The position numbers and the translations under genes are program-made. From Macrocystis pyrifera (lineage: Eukaryota; Sar; Phaeophyceae; Laminariales; Laminariaceae), in the NCBI GenBank assembly GCA_031763025.1, contig JASSKH010000003.1, positions 1,045,001 through 1,109,000 of the forward strand: a stretch of 64,000 bases of DNA. Direction: 5' to 3'. This document shows positions 34,430-46,239 of this stretch, one piece after another (positions within the stretch are counted from its first letter, which is position 1; every line of letters begins with the position of its first letter). The notes under the pieces were generated by a model that did not search any database, had not been told where the DNA came from, and worked only from the letters and a program-made list of their open reading frames with translations.

Positions 34430-35690
34430 GCCGATTTGTATTTACTTATTTCGATAAATCGGCCAACGTAGCCAAAACCGATTTGTATTCAATCGCACTT
34501 ACGTTAGCTCCGATTCATGGCCCTTGCAGCTGCAGTATTATGGGAACAGGAAAAGCATACTGACTGTTGTTGCCTCTACTTCTGCTCCTGCTGGGGATCC
34601 CCGTTTTTTTTTTCAATACGAGATTTGTATCTTCAGCAATAATACTGACTGCTCTATTAATAGTACTTGTAGTGCATAAAGTACTGCACGTGTTGTACAC
34701 CTAACAGCAATACCCACGAGGTCAGCAGCGACTCGCTCGTTTGCCTACACGTTTGCTCACACTATCTTACGGAATCTTCCTACTGACCTGTACTGCAAGC
34801 TGGTTGCAGCTTTCGGGTAAAGCGGAATAAAGTGGGGAATGAAAGTGGTTGGATGTCCGCTCTCTGTTCATGGAGCAGTAATTGCGAAAAATACGAAATG
34901 AGAATGTTTATTTATTCTTATATTACCACGGATATATTTACGAGATTACGAGAGAGATAAGTTTCGTTTATTTGTTGAACCTCAAACAGAAAAATGTGTC
35001 AGTTCTCCCGATACAAGTGCATTATCAATATTACAGCAGTTTATAAATCTTATTTTGTGGAGAGCAGGTTTTGGAAGCGATTTATCTTGAATCTCACTTA
35101 CTTCCGCTTCGACTCACGGCGTTATGTACAGCTGCAGTAGTATTGCTGTACGAGTATATGGCCGGTATTATTTATACAGCAAAGCACGCTGCTGCTTCTG
35201 ATTCTATTCCTGCGAGGGCTTCGTGTAGACATTTTTGTTTTGCCATCAATACGATACACGTACTTTATGTACAAAAGTAGGTGCTGAGTTCTGACTGCTG
35301 TAGTGTACTTGTACTCGTAGTACGTATATTGCTGCTGTACGATATTTCAGGTAACCGCAGTACGCACGAGGCCAGCGGCTCGCTCTGTCTCTCACTGCTT
35401 TACGCATTTGCTCACTATATCTAACGGAATCGTATTTCAGTCAGTCAGTCAGGCAGTACATTGCATACTGTAAGCCGGTAGCGGAGTCCGGTGAATCGTA
35501 TTGAAGTGGTTGAATTTCCGCTCTCTGTTCATAACTGTCCAAAAACGCGACTTTTTTTTTTTTTTTTCAATTCTATTTCCGCCACGCGTATATTTACGAC
35601 ATCATGAGAGAGATTAGTTTCGAATTTTGTTTAAAGTTTAACCAGGTTGAGACGAAAAATTCGTCAGATCTCCCGATCGATTGATACTCA
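34430..35690. repeat. Diverged tandem duplication of about 600 bp
   Basis: Blocks at about 34430-35030 and 35070-35690 share ordered landmarks: CTTAC..GCTCCGATTCA / CTTCCGCTTCGACTCA, CCCACGAGGTCAGCAGCG / CGCACGAGGCCAGCGG, GTTTGCTCACACTATCTTAC / ATTTGCTCACTATATCTAAC, TCCGCTCTCTGTTCAT in both, and GAGAGAGAT(A)AGTTTCG in both. Divergence is high, so the duplication is old. No coding frame is preserved across both copies, suggesting a non-coding or long-dead element. Confidence 0.7.
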
Positions 35691-38600
35691 ACATTTAACT
35701 TTGCAAGCTGCGTGAAGGATATTGCTTGTGTACTGAAGCCTACACCAATAGTCTCCGGTAAGACGGTGGCTCTCCAAGGGCCAACGGGACGATGATACCA
35801 TGTGCCAGGGCATGCATTACGTACCACAAGTACAGAATCGAAGTCCCGTTGCGAGGATGTGCTGTACCCCGGAATAGGCACACTATATAAGGCAACTACA
35901 ATTACGGCCTCAAGGCGACCTGAAATGGCTTGACACAACTCCGAGCGTGTACAAGTGTTAGGCGACTCTGGGCGACTCGCCTAACTTAGGCTCGCGGAAT
36001 TTATCGGTAGCAACTGCTGTACTACATAATATAAGGCGGGTGGTCGCCTTGTTCAGACGACTTCGACACATGAAAAGTACCCTTTGGCACCCCGGAAGCA
36101 CCAGCCCCCCCTTGTTGCTGTCACACAAGCAGTCCATTGTTTTCGCAACTGCAGCAATCCTCGGTGCAATATACAAGTACACCTATAATATCTGAGATAT
36201 CCGGTGCCCTTCAGCCAGTTGGAAAGAGTACTCTGCACTGTATTAATAGTAGTGACTGCTGTACCAGGTATTGAACACTGAACTCAACAGCACCGACGAG
36301 GCGTGCCATGCATTGCGCAGGCCAAAATGGTTTCATTGGACCCTCAAGCACGCGACAGCAGTTATTATAATAATCTCCTATTTTGGCTTCGTAAGGCGCT
36401 TATCGTGACGTCAGCGTTGGGCAGAGACTATGTAGGATTTAGAGTAGCGTTACTCGCTGAACACAAATGCTCGTGAATATGAATACTTCCCGGCACTACA
36501 AATAGCTGAACGATCTTGAAAATAGGTTGAAAGAAATCTCAGCCTAAAATTCGTGCAGTACCTCCCAAGTTCTTGACATTTGTGGCGTACTGCTCTATGC
36601 CTAGGTGTCGGCCAAGCATATGGAGATTGTTTGTTTGTTGTTTTTTGTTTTTTTTTTTGTTTTTTGTTTTTTGTTTTTTTTTAGAGGTGCGTGGCAGAGC
36701 AATACATACACCATGTTTGGGGGTCGTTAGGACGTTACTGTTAGCTCGTGTAGTATTTTTTAAATACTGGCACAGGTACAGTACATAAAGTGCAGCAGCA
36801 GCAGCAGCAGTGATTGGGGTTCCTTCGTGTAATGCAAGTGATTTTGTACTCAGGTGCAGTACGATGCTTGCTGCAAAATGTGACAAGACATCAGTAGTAT
36901 TTTAAAACTACTGATGTACGTACGTAGCGGAACACAAGTCGTATGGTATTTACTGCTGTAATTATTATAAGTAGCTCCACAGCAGCAGTAGCAGTAGCAG
37001 TAGCTTAGCTTAGCTGCCCTCTGCCGCAGATGATCCTGATGACACGTTGCGGTTGTTGAGCTGGACGTCAAGCTTGACAGAGTTTGCATGACCTGGGCAC
37101 ACGGCAGAACACACGTGCTCTCGCACCTCCAGACCCCAAACTTACCACTCAATAGGCTGTTGTGTTCGATGCACGCATGACTACTGCTGTAGTATACCTA
37201 TGCGAGGCGAGATGTACGGCACCTTCGTACTGCTGCTGTGTTTATACAAGGCGGTACGTCTTGGGGCGATAAATCAAAGTACCAGGTATGCATCATGTCT
37301 AGGTATGTACTGCTGTATTATTAATAATACTCTGTTCAGCGTATAGGCGAGTACGACTATTAATACGAGTATACGACGATTTCGAGCTGCTCGTCACTAC
37401 TATGAGTCGCCTTATCACGGGACCACCACCACTACTTCTCCATGAGGCATGATTCCCAAATGATTTTGGTCCATACTCTGTACGTACCGGTATTATTCTG
37501 TGCGCATCAGATACATATATATGTATACCCGCAATCGGGGGGGACAAACTCGAAAGTTATTATTATTAATATGAATATTTAATAGTTATTAATATTAATA
37601 TTTAATAGTGTAATACGATACAGAGTACTGTAGTACCTGCTGTGGACATACCCTACCTGTTATTGCCTAGTATCTTGTTATATTATACCCCTACCTGGTA
37701 CGATACAGGCAGACAGTGGGTACCCATTTTAAAGCACCCCGCGACGAGCCAATGAACGTGGTCTTTTTCTAGTTTTCTTATCTTTCACGACCAACCATAC
37801 TACTTCCAAGTTGTTTTTTCTCCTGAGAAGCCGATTAACCTGGTCTTATCTCCCGAAACGTCTTATCTTACTGGGTATCCCACTCACTGTGCCTGATGTC
37901 GCCGTTTTTTGTGGTACACTCGCTGCATAAATGATATGTTTCGATTTGCGAACAAAAGGCTAGAGGAAAACGGATCACGACAAGGGTGTAATGTGCGATA
38001 CCCTCCCCTAACTTATGATTCCCGCGAGTACTGCTGTTGTAGCCTGTCGCCTACCGCCTGACAAAATAAACAGATGATGAGGAATAAGAGTAGAAGCTAA
38101 CAGCAGTAGCTGTAGAGCCCATGGAGTTCTAAAGCACGTGCGCTTTCTGACGACCGAACGAGCTATGATATTGATATCAATCATGGTCAGTATCCCTACA
38201 ACAGTAATCTCTATGAGGAACCGCTACTTCAAGCGACGCCAACCAGGGTGCCTGGCGGTTTGTAGCTACTTCGGGGCCAGAGGCCACTAGCCAGAGGCCA
38301 CTACGTCGTAGCCAGAGGGAAAAGATGTCGAAAAACTACGGGTATGATGTTTTTTTATCGCGATCGGTGACATGGAGCATAGCATGAACCGTGAAGCAGC
38401 CCAGGCTACTGGGGTAGGAGATGCGTCCAAAGTCCAGAGTAGGGGGATGTGAAATATGTTGGGTATGTCATGGGTGCCATATAGAGAAGGATACTACAGC
38501 AATGGCCCCTCTATAGCGCCGGTTGATTAGTGCCGGCTGCCCGCTCAAGTGTAGAGTTGTCTCCCGTCGGGTATCCTTTGCAAACGGGTACCCGGACTTT

Positions 38601-40014
38601 TTCAGATCTATTTCCCGTACCCGTGGCCGGGTACCCGTTCCTTCAGGCACACATACCCTAGTAGTGCGGTACCCCAAAATACAGAGCTGGTTACGGACAT
38701 CAAAGCGGGCATGCACACAGAAAAAAAGCGGAGAAATTACGAATCAATACTAAAAAAGAAACGGTATGGATCTTGTTGTGATGGCGAGACTATCTCTAAG
38801 TGTTTTTCGTTTGCTCTCTCCTCGCCTCCCCGGTATCATTTTCCTCCAACGGTTTCCCGTCATGTAAAACCGACGACAATTTAGATTTCAAAGATACCCG
38901 CCAGTTTTTTTCAGTACGGCTAGCTTTGAGCACGAGTCCTCGAAATGAAAGTTTCAAACTCTGGCTAACAAACTGAAAAAATATATTGTGGGGCAGCCTC
39001 CGGGCAAATATCGGCTTGAGAAAAACTCAGCTAAACGTTTATTTATAGTTAGAAGCGGCGACATTCCGAGTTCTCGGCAGACATCGATCGACAAAACAAT
39101 GACTGCGTCATGGACTCTGAACGGAGGGCGCTCGTTAGGGGCTCCGACCCACTCTAGGGTCGCCGTATTCACACAACGCTGGCCAGGCGTATGATAAAAA
39201 TTCAGTCGGCCGCTGGTGTGCAAAAATGAGATGACATAATTCCTCGATCTCTCTCGGATGACAACAAGTAGTTTTTTTTTTTCCAGGTTTAGGAGAAGAG
39301 CATCGGACGCCGCCTGCAAGCTAGACCATGGATCCAACAGATATATTCGAGGCCGTCATCTTTATTGGTTGGCCTCGCCTGGCACCAAGCGAGTTGGCCG
39401 CGGGCCAAGTCTATGTCGAGATCCAAGGTCCTTCATCGCGCGAGCTGATTTCTTATCAGGGTGTTGACAATTTACAACGAGAAAAAACAAATTGCGCCGC
39501 CTGCAGCCGTGTGAAAAAGAAATGAAGAAATAAGGTGTTTCCCTTTTTTCCCAAAGCGGCGGTCCGAGAATATCTTCAGCTGTTTATTGAACGCTTTATT
39601 TTTCAAACTAAACTTTGAAACATCGTCTTGCCGTTGTCATCGGTCGAGTATGTCGTATTTGTTGAGCGTATGATATACGGGAGATCTACAGTAGTAACAA
39701 GAAACAGGAAATCTGATCTAGGCTGGAATTTCTTATTTTGGGAATGGGCGCGTTCTACACTAATTTCAGTGTAAGGACTCCGCCTTTTCTTGTTTTCCTG
39801 CAAATCTCGACCTGCTTTTCTTATTGCTCGTTTGCTTATTAGTAAAAAAAAGATGTCCTGTACTGCTGTTGTACCCGACCTACTGGTAGGACGTACGAGT
39901 ATTACCCACCGTGTACATGGACCACGTTGTTTTTTGTGTCCCCGATGCGATATCCCGCACCATACTTCCATAGGAGTAATACTGTTCAAATTTTTGTAAG
40001 GTCTCAGAAAATGG
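35691..40014. other. Intergenic, low-complexity and AT-rich patches
   Basis: No gene recognised. Features seen are a T-rich block (36631-36682), a CAG/GTAGCA tract (36791-36812 and 36979-37000), an AT-rich palindromic patch of ATTAATATTTAATAG units (37558-37612), and a group of GGGTACCCG-type palindromes at 38586-38640 resembling those at 40.0-40.3 kb. Confidence 0.5.
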
Positions 40015-40090
40015 TGTCAGGGTCTCCAACACCCACAGCAGTTGTATCTGAAACTCGGGTACCCAGGTGTGGGTGTTGGAGACCCTGACA
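40015..40090. repeat. Perfect 23-bp inverted repeat (hairpin)
   Basis: The left arm 40015-40037 (beginning TGTCAGGGTCTCC) is exactly complementary to the right arm 40068-40090 (ending GGAGACCCTGACA), with a 30-base loop that contains GGGTACCC. Perfect pairing suggests a recent origin or selection. It lies next to the palindrome-rich block that follows. Confidence 0.9.
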
Positions 40091-40159
40091 GTTTTTTTCG
40101 GAGATCGTTCAGAGGGTTTCTGGGAGGTGTGGTGAGGCATATCTCACCGGAGACACGTA

Positions 40160-40300
40160 AATCACCGGGTACCCGGGTCCCGTTCATGTCGAGTACCCGG
40201 GTACCCGGAACCAAATGCCCGGAGGGAAGTAGACCCTACCCATACCCGCGCGGGTAGTGACAGATCCGGGTACGACCCGTCGGGTACCCGGGTAGTAGAC
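40160..40300. repeat. Cluster of GGGTACCC palindromes
   Basis: The words CGGGTACCCG, GTACCCGGGTACCCGG and GGGTAC recur many times within 140 bases, and again at 38.58-38.64 kb. Each is a self-complementary 8-10-mer. No coding or known element explains it. Confidence 0.75.
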
Positions 40301-40318
40301 GAACGGAGTACTACTCTA

Positions 40319-40430
40319 TTTTTACGGGGGACCATAGTAAATAGGACCAAATATTGGTAGTAAAAATATAGGTAAGTATATAGGTTTTTGTGTTCACCAT
40401 AGGTCCTGTTTAATATGGCCCCGCGTAATA
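40319..40430. mobile_element. MITE family 1, copy 3
   Basis: Complete copy from TTTTACGGGGGACCATAG to ATGGCCCCGCGTAATA with the usual core. The left terminal bases are altered (TTTTACG for ATTACG). Confidence 0.9.
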
Positions 40431-41906
40431 CGAGTATAGTAGTGTCTGAAGTCACTAGGCACAGATGGGACTAACGACGGCAGTAAGGCGGCAGTGTGCT
40501 ATTAATATTAATATTATTAGTGCCGGTAGCCGCTACGATGCCGGTATTGTTGACTGGCGCCTACCGGCACCCTAGAAGAAACCAGCACTGCTGTACCAGG
40601 TATCTGTGTATCTATACAGTAGCACTAGCCGCCTCTATGTACTGCACTCATGAGGTATTCTCCGGGGTAAAGTATGCCTATGTACCGACCCTCTCGGAAG
40701 AAACCTGGAATCGGACTCAGGCTGACTTTCTTGTTCTGCGCGTGCGCGAAAACTCATTTCCTCATGTTGTACTTTCGTATTTCCTTCCCCTGTATAAAGA
40801 TGATTTTCTGGTAGTGCGAAAACGTTGTTGGGCTCACCTTTCTCAAGTCTTACTCTACAAGTAGGCGCTGACTATCAAATAGGCTGAGAGCTTTGTTGCT
40901 TTTTTCGTTTTTTTTCAGGCTGACTTTCATGTGAGATACTTTTTCATGGGCGGGCCGGTACTGCTGTATAAAAATCGGGGAAATTGGCGTGGCCCGCATG
41001 TGGTTCCGGTGTTATGAGAAGGGGTAATTCGAAAAATGCCTCCAAGACAATACTCAAGACACCACTCGTAACCCCGACCCGCCCCTATCCGTATAAACTT
41101 TGTCTCGAAAAAATCAGGCGTTCTTTTTTTTACATTGGTCGACTACTCTAAAAGTCACACTCGTATAGGTAAGGTACCTGGTATCAACCGATTTTCATAC
41201 TTTATCCTCGACAATAATTATATTCCCGGGTTTCATTACTCTATCCTAGATAATAATTCAGTGATGCGGTATAGGCTACGTAGTGATCACATGACTATTT
41301 TGTGAAAAACGGATCGAAGGTTGTTGATTTCCTATATAGCATGGTCCGTGGCGGGGGGAGTGCCGCAAAGAGCACTGTTTTACGATGTTTGCGGGATTCA
41401 ACGAGCTTGGAAACATCTATTTTGTTGGTTAGCTTCTAGCCTTTTGCCTGTGTCGCACTGCTCACTACCCACCCAGCAGTGCATGACCAGCAAAATAAGT
41501 AGGTGCAATAAGTAGGTGCAGAAGGGAGTTAGACTTTGTGCCCAGGGCTCCTTTTGTTTCCGTGGTTTTCTCTGGAAGTGCTTTCGAGTGACCAAGGTTG
41601 AAGCTAATGCTATGTACACATTGTCGGATGGTAACAATAATAATAATGTACCCGATTACATGTTGATATACGGTATGCACGTATTCATATACCTGGTATA
41701 TGATATGTACATGGCATATAGTGTCACACGAGATACGAGAGTCAGTAGCCAATGTTGCTGCACGCCTTGATATTCATAATAATATACCTCTCTACTGCTG
41801 TAGTAACATTAACTAATATTAGTACCAGGGTGATAGACTCTGTCGATGTGTTTTGACCGACACGATGCTACAACACCGCTACACGCTAGTACACCGCTGT
41901 ACCACT
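40431..41906. other. Intergenic, nothing recognised
   Basis: I find no exon-like frame with splice signals and no named repeat. TACCAGGTAT, TACCTGGTAT and TACTGCTGTA words are scattered through it (40592, 41175, 41690 and elsewhere). Confidence 0.5.
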
Positions 41907-42010
41907 ATTACGGGGGACCATGGTAAATAGGACCTACGGTACACACAAACACTTTTGTATTTCCTATTTACTGACCACATTTGGTCCTATTTACTATGGC
42001 CCCCCGTAAT
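41907..42010. mobile_element. MITE family 1, copy 4 (divergent core)
   Basis: Both ends match the family (ATTACGGGGGACCATGG and CCATGG-type CTATGGCCCCCCGTAAT) and the inverted repeats are extended (AAATAGGACC against GGTCCTATTTA). The interior differs from other copies, so this may be a subfamily. It is flanked by TA. Confidence 0.85.
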
Positions 42011-42589
42011 AGTATATACCAGGTAGGTACCAATAGGGTCTCGTACGTATATAATGTTGCATAAGTTCCTGTGAACAGTGTTATGTACACATTGTACGTA
42101 TGTATACCTGGTACAGTATCAGTATATATAGTGTCCGAAACCAGCACCAACACCAGCAACATGCAAGCAATGGTGGTGCTGCAGTCGACCACGAAATTCA
42201 TGTCTATCGTCTATAGATACAAATGTGAATCACTTCTTACGAGGAGTGATACGTGCATATTAAACGTCTGTATATAGAGTCCAAACCGAACACCAGCACC
42301 ACCAGCGACAGGGATGGGTTGCTCGTAATTTATTTTCATTTCGCAAAAGAGAGACGCAATGCGAATGCACCAGGGTATCAGTCAGCATTAACTCGTACTT
42401 AATATCAGCTTGGGACTGCAGAGGGAAAAAATGTCGATTAGAAAAAATGTCGATCGCAGCAACGGGCACTGCGTGATCAGGGGATGGTATTCTACAACAT
42501 GGTGGTGTCCGACCTACAATGGTTGATGCAAGGAAGGAGGCGTACGGTACGGGCGCAAGCAACGTGATCCTACCTCATGTGATCGTGCC
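42011..42589. other. Intergenic, nothing recognised
   Basis: AT-rich sequence with TACCAGGTA-type words at 42015 and 42110. The two adjacent phrases AAAAAATGTCGAT at 42425-42453 form a short tandem repeat. No gene seen. Confidence 0.5.
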
Positions 42590-42597
42590 TTATGTAC

Positions 42598-43113
42598 CAG
42601 GGATATAATTAGTGGTCCAGTGCCTGTTGCGCACAGGCGACGCAAGACGTGCCGGCGCGCAAGCCCCCCGCAGGGGCGCCCCCCGAAGGGCCCCCGGAGG
42701 CCAAAAAATTGCGACATATGCGCGAATTTATGCCCGAAAACCAAGTAACAAGTGCGTGTAAACGCCTCCCGAACGAACCTCGAAAAGGCGTGTATCGGGA
42801 TCAGAAGCTATTTTTCCTTTGTTTCACTACAGGCGAATAGAAAAAGGGCCTAAAAACAAAATTTCGCCTGCGGCAATCTCAAAAAGGGCTCAATTTTTTT
42901 CGCCAAGGGCGAATTGAAAAACAGTGTTCAAAAAAGAAAAATCGCCGAAAAAAAAAAGACCACAACATTTTTTTTGGCCTGCAGCCAAAAAAGTTGCGCG
43001 CCCAAAATCGCGTGTTGCGGTGCGCGCAACCAGGCCCTCCCTCCGCGGCTGTTTCGGAAAACGACTATTTTGACCAAAATGTTGCGCCAGCGCAACAGCT
43101 AATTATATCCCTG
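42598..43113. mobile_element. Non-autonomous hAT-type DNA transposon
   Basis: Perfect 15-bp terminal inverted repeats CAGGGATATAATTAG and CTAATTATATCCCTG enclose 516 bp without a transposase frame. Eight bases on either side match at 7 of 8 positions (TTATGTAC at 42590-42597, CTATGTAC at 43114-43121). The CAGGG terminus and 8-bp target duplication are the hallmarks of hAT elements. The interior is unlike the flanks: A-runs alternate with GC-rich words such as GCGCAAC, with a subterminal TTGCGC/GCGCAA inverted pair. Confidence 0.85.
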
Positions 43114-43229
43114 CTATGTACCCCTCCTCCTGCTGGGTGCTCACGGTGCTCTATAGCTCCTAGACGCTTGATAAGGCCATCACTGTGCCATCGTGTTTGT
43201 CGCTAGCGAAGGGGTGCTAAGGAAGTCGT

Positions 43230-44235
43230 TACTGTTTTATATGCTTGAGTTACGACAAGGATACGTCGGTTGTGAGTTCGACCTGGTCAATACTTGTAAT
43301 TCGACGCGAAAGTTGGTCCAGTGACAGACGAAGGTTGGGAGGAGTGGTAGGAGAAAGCTTGAAAACATGTGAAATCGACCGACGGATCCGTGTCATGCGG
43401 GCATGCCTCAAACGGTTCGGCCTGAAGTTGTATGATAGGACGACCGTCCCCCTTAGCCTGAAAGTCCGAATGCTGAAGGCCGAGGTAATTTGAGACCCTG
43501 CTGTACGGGTATGTGACGTGGACCCTCAGAGTGAAATGAAACACTTTGCCAAGCTTCGAACGGCTCACCAAGTCCTTTTGCGAGTCATTGGCTTCCAGCG
43601 CCGACTCCGTAATGACCACGCCACCCTCTCGTACGCGAAGGTCCTCAAGATGGCACGATGCGAGAACATCGAAACGACCATCCGTAAAGGGCGGCTCTTT
43701 TTTACGGGGGCCGTGGCACGGCGAAGCAAGGAGCGATCACCCAGTCGAGTCATGTTCGGGACGGCGGCTGGTGGGGAGAACCCGAGACCTAGCGGACAGT
43801 TTAAGACTTGGCATGAATGCATAGTCGAAGACCTTAAGGAGTTCCGAGCCACCGAAGGGTCAACGGAACTTGCCCCCTTAGTGTTTGGAGTTGAGACCGC
43901 ACTGTGGTCCACTGCAGCGAAAAAGGCGGGGAAGTGGTACCGGGGGGTCTTCGAAGCAGCCGAACGGTTCATGGTGAGGTGGTACGATGATGAGGCTGAG
44001 CTAAGTAGGCAGCAGCGCCGTGCATCCGCCGTGGTTGGTGTCCAAGGGGATGGGGGGAGGGGGGGGTAACAAGAGAAGTGGAAGGAAACCCGGCAAAGGG
44101 AAGGCGGGGAGGGGGGGGGGGGGGGAACAGGAGTAGAAGGGAAACCGCGGTGGACGAAAGTAGGAAAGATATGGCAGACAGGGTAGCAAGGCACCAGGCC
44201 GACTAGGAAGTAGAACATGCCTATTACTCGAGCCG
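43230..44235 (+). mobile_element. LINE family 2 fragment (C-terminal pol region, decayed), copy 1
   Basis: Overlapping frames give the region just after a LINE reverse transcriptase core: ACLKRFGLKLYDRTTVPLSL, then after a stop and frame shift an LLYGYVTWTLRVK-type stretch, then the LRTAHQVLLRVIGFQRRLRN-type motif and VLKMARCENIETTI. The last frame (43518-44069) runs into a Gly/Arg-rich end over G-runs. The LLYG..TW and IGF motifs are typical of the RTE/CR1 class. In-frame stops and shifts show it is dead. The family differs from LINE fragments A-C. Confidence 0.8.
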
Positions 44236-44753
44236 CCAACTGGTGCAACTGGTTTGAACGTGGTCTTCGTTTGTCTTGTTTTGTCTTTTTGTGCTCGATC
44301 CTCTGTTATTTTTTTTTTATTTTTTTTATTTCTCTTCCGTTCTTCTATTGACAAACCTGAAGAAAGGAATCGTGTGGCGCGGGTGGATGACGAGCCTGCT
44401 TTGCTTGTTTCGTATTGTCTGACGCCGAGGGGCGGGGCATAGTTGACGAACGCAGGACGGAGACGGCAGACAGGGTAGCAAGGTCCCAGGCGGACTAGTA
44501 GGGAGAACCTGGCTATGCTACTCATACCACAAACCGCTGCCGCTACCTGGAGGGTACTTTGTGCTTCGGTTTGCCTGCTATTTTTCCTTAGTTCTTAGTC
44601 CAACTCTGTTTATAAGTGGTTGTGTTTTTTTTTTTCTTCGGCTCTTCTCAAGTGTCTGCCACATCCCCTGCGGGGAGACACGACAGTTTTTTCTTTTCGT
44701 TTTTCGTTTTGCTCTTTTGAAGTGTTTTTTTTTCTTTGTTTTCTTTCGTTTTC
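44236..44753. repeat. LINE family 2 tail duplicate and T-rich tracts
   Basis: The block at 44445-44525 (GGCAGACAGGGTAGCAAGGT and following) repeats the 3' end of the LINE fragment at 44175-44235 and of the copy near 49.2 kb. Between them is a T-rich stretch (44300-44340), and another follows at 44620-44760. Confidence 0.6.
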
Positions 44754-44989
44754 TCTCTCATAGAATGTGTATGTCGTGCCTGTCATACCCAGTATGATGA
44801 CATGGCGTTGCATTGTCTTGTGTGCGTACTGCACACCTAACAATGTAGTATCTTTGCGGCGTAGTTTTGTGACCACAAAATTTGTATCTATTTCTCTAGG
44901 ATTAAAGAATTGGCACGGACACTGGTTGTGCTGGATGTCGACGGGTAGAAATAACGGTTTAGTGTGAACACACATGTCTAGTATTTTAT

Positions 44990-45025
<36 letters not shown>

Positions 45026-45110
45026 ATTGTTTTCTTCTACAACAGCGTGTCGGCGGGTAGAAATAACGGTTTAATGTGAACACACATGTCTAGTATTTTA
45101 TACAACAGCG
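44754..45110 (-). repeat. Dispersed repeat family 4, one full and one partial copy
   Basis: The minus strand of 44754-44985 matches 48555-48800 and 52960-53200 over about 220 bp, sharing CACTAAACCGTTATTTCTAC-type, CCAGTGTCCGTGC and TGTGGTCACA words. A partial copy (45050-45110, GGCGGGTAGAAATAACGG) follows a GTT tract at 44993-45027. No coding capacity. The terminal structure was not resolved. Confidence 0.65.
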
Positions 45111-45195
45111 TGTATAATATGACCAAAGGCGGCAATCTTGCGTAGTTTATTTAAGATTGTTTGGTTATGGGGCTATGACAGTAAGACAACGTCAT

Positions 45196-45301
45196 ATTAG
45201 GGGGGACCATAGTAAATAGGACCAAATATTGTGAGTAAAAATAGCGAAATATTTAGGTTTTTGCGTTTACCTAAGGTCCTATTTTATATGGTCTCCGTAA
45301 T
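45196..45301. mobile_element. MITE family 1, copy 5
   Basis: Starts ATTAGGGGGGACCATAG and ends ATATGGTCTCCGTAAT, with the standard core between. TA flanks on both sides. Confidence 0.9.
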
Positions 45302-45721
45302 AAGATGTATTTCACGAAGTACGTACGTATTCGTAGCGCTAATAATAGGGGTTGGTGGATAGGATGGAGGTACAGCGCAGTGTGTAGGGTGTACCATATA
45401 TAATTTTTCGCGAGTACTCAGTACCATAGTATATAATATATACCTGGTAATACACACGCTGGTACCGAGGGGTCCGTACCCTGCAGTTTTTGGTGAAGAA
45501 TGTACAGCTCGTATTGTTTGCGCTCTTTTCGTTGTCACCTGTCGCGAATTAATTACCGGGTATCAGTATGATATCATAACTGGAAGCATAGTAAATACAT
45601 ACCTGGTGTAACATGATACAGCAGTAGTAGTAGTAGCAGTAGTAGTAGTAGTAGTAGTACTGAAGTAGTAGTACTATTAGTACTAATAGTAGTAGTAAGT
45701 AGTAGTAGTGTTAGTAGTGTT
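45302..45721. repeat. Intergenic sequence ending in an AGT/TAG trinucleotide tract
   Basis: 45618-45721 is almost entirely AGT-type trinucleotides. The tract continues after the MITE at 45828-45905, so the MITE at 45722-45827 sits inside it and was most simply inserted into a pre-existing microsatellite. Confidence 0.8.
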
Positions 45722-45827
45722 ATTACGGGGGTCCATAGTTAACAGGACCAAATATTGTTAGTAAAAATAGGTAAATATATAGGTTTTTATGTATACCATA
45801 GGTCCTATTAACTATGGACCCCGTAAT
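45722..45827. mobile_element. MITE family 1, copy 6, inserted in a trinucleotide repeat
   Basis: Intact termini ATTACGGGGGTCCATAGTTA and TAACTATGGACCCCGTAAT and a full core. The surrounding TAGTAG repeat supplies the TA target. Confidence 0.9.
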
Positions 45828-45905
45828 AGTAGTAGTAGTAGTTGTAGTAGTAGTAGTAGTAGCAGCAGCAGCAACAGCAGTAGTAGCAGTAGTAGTAGTA
45901 GCAAT

Positions 45906-46062
45906 GTGAACCGGGAGGGAGAAGGGACGACGACTACTACAGCAGTACTGCATGCTGTGAGCACCGCTTTGCTGTCCAGAAGGCCGCCGAGGGCTAAACC
46001 TCCCGCACTTATATTTTACTGCAGTAGTAGCATAATACCAGTTAAGCTGGATAGTGAAATTG
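45906..46062 (+). mobile_element. tRNA-derived SINE, 3' fragment
   Basis: Matches the last third of the SINE at 31.5 kb (ACCGGGAGGGAGAAGGGACG, then TGTCCAGAAGGCCGCCGAGG, then CCAGTTAAGCTGGATAGTG), with extra blocks containing CAGCAGTACTGCATG and TTACTGCAGTAGTAG that the other copies lack. The tRNA-related head is absent. Confidence 0.65.
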
Positions 46063-46239
46063 GTAGTATATACGGTAAAGTACTAGGGAAATATAACATC
46101 AATACCAACCTACCACGAGTGTGTGACCAAAACGATGATAAATTTGTTGTTTTCAGCCGTCTACGAGCAGCGTGCCGCCAAGCAGAAAGAGTGAGAGCGC
46201 CCGTGCCTCGCACGAGTGCTTGCATGCAACCATTGTAAC

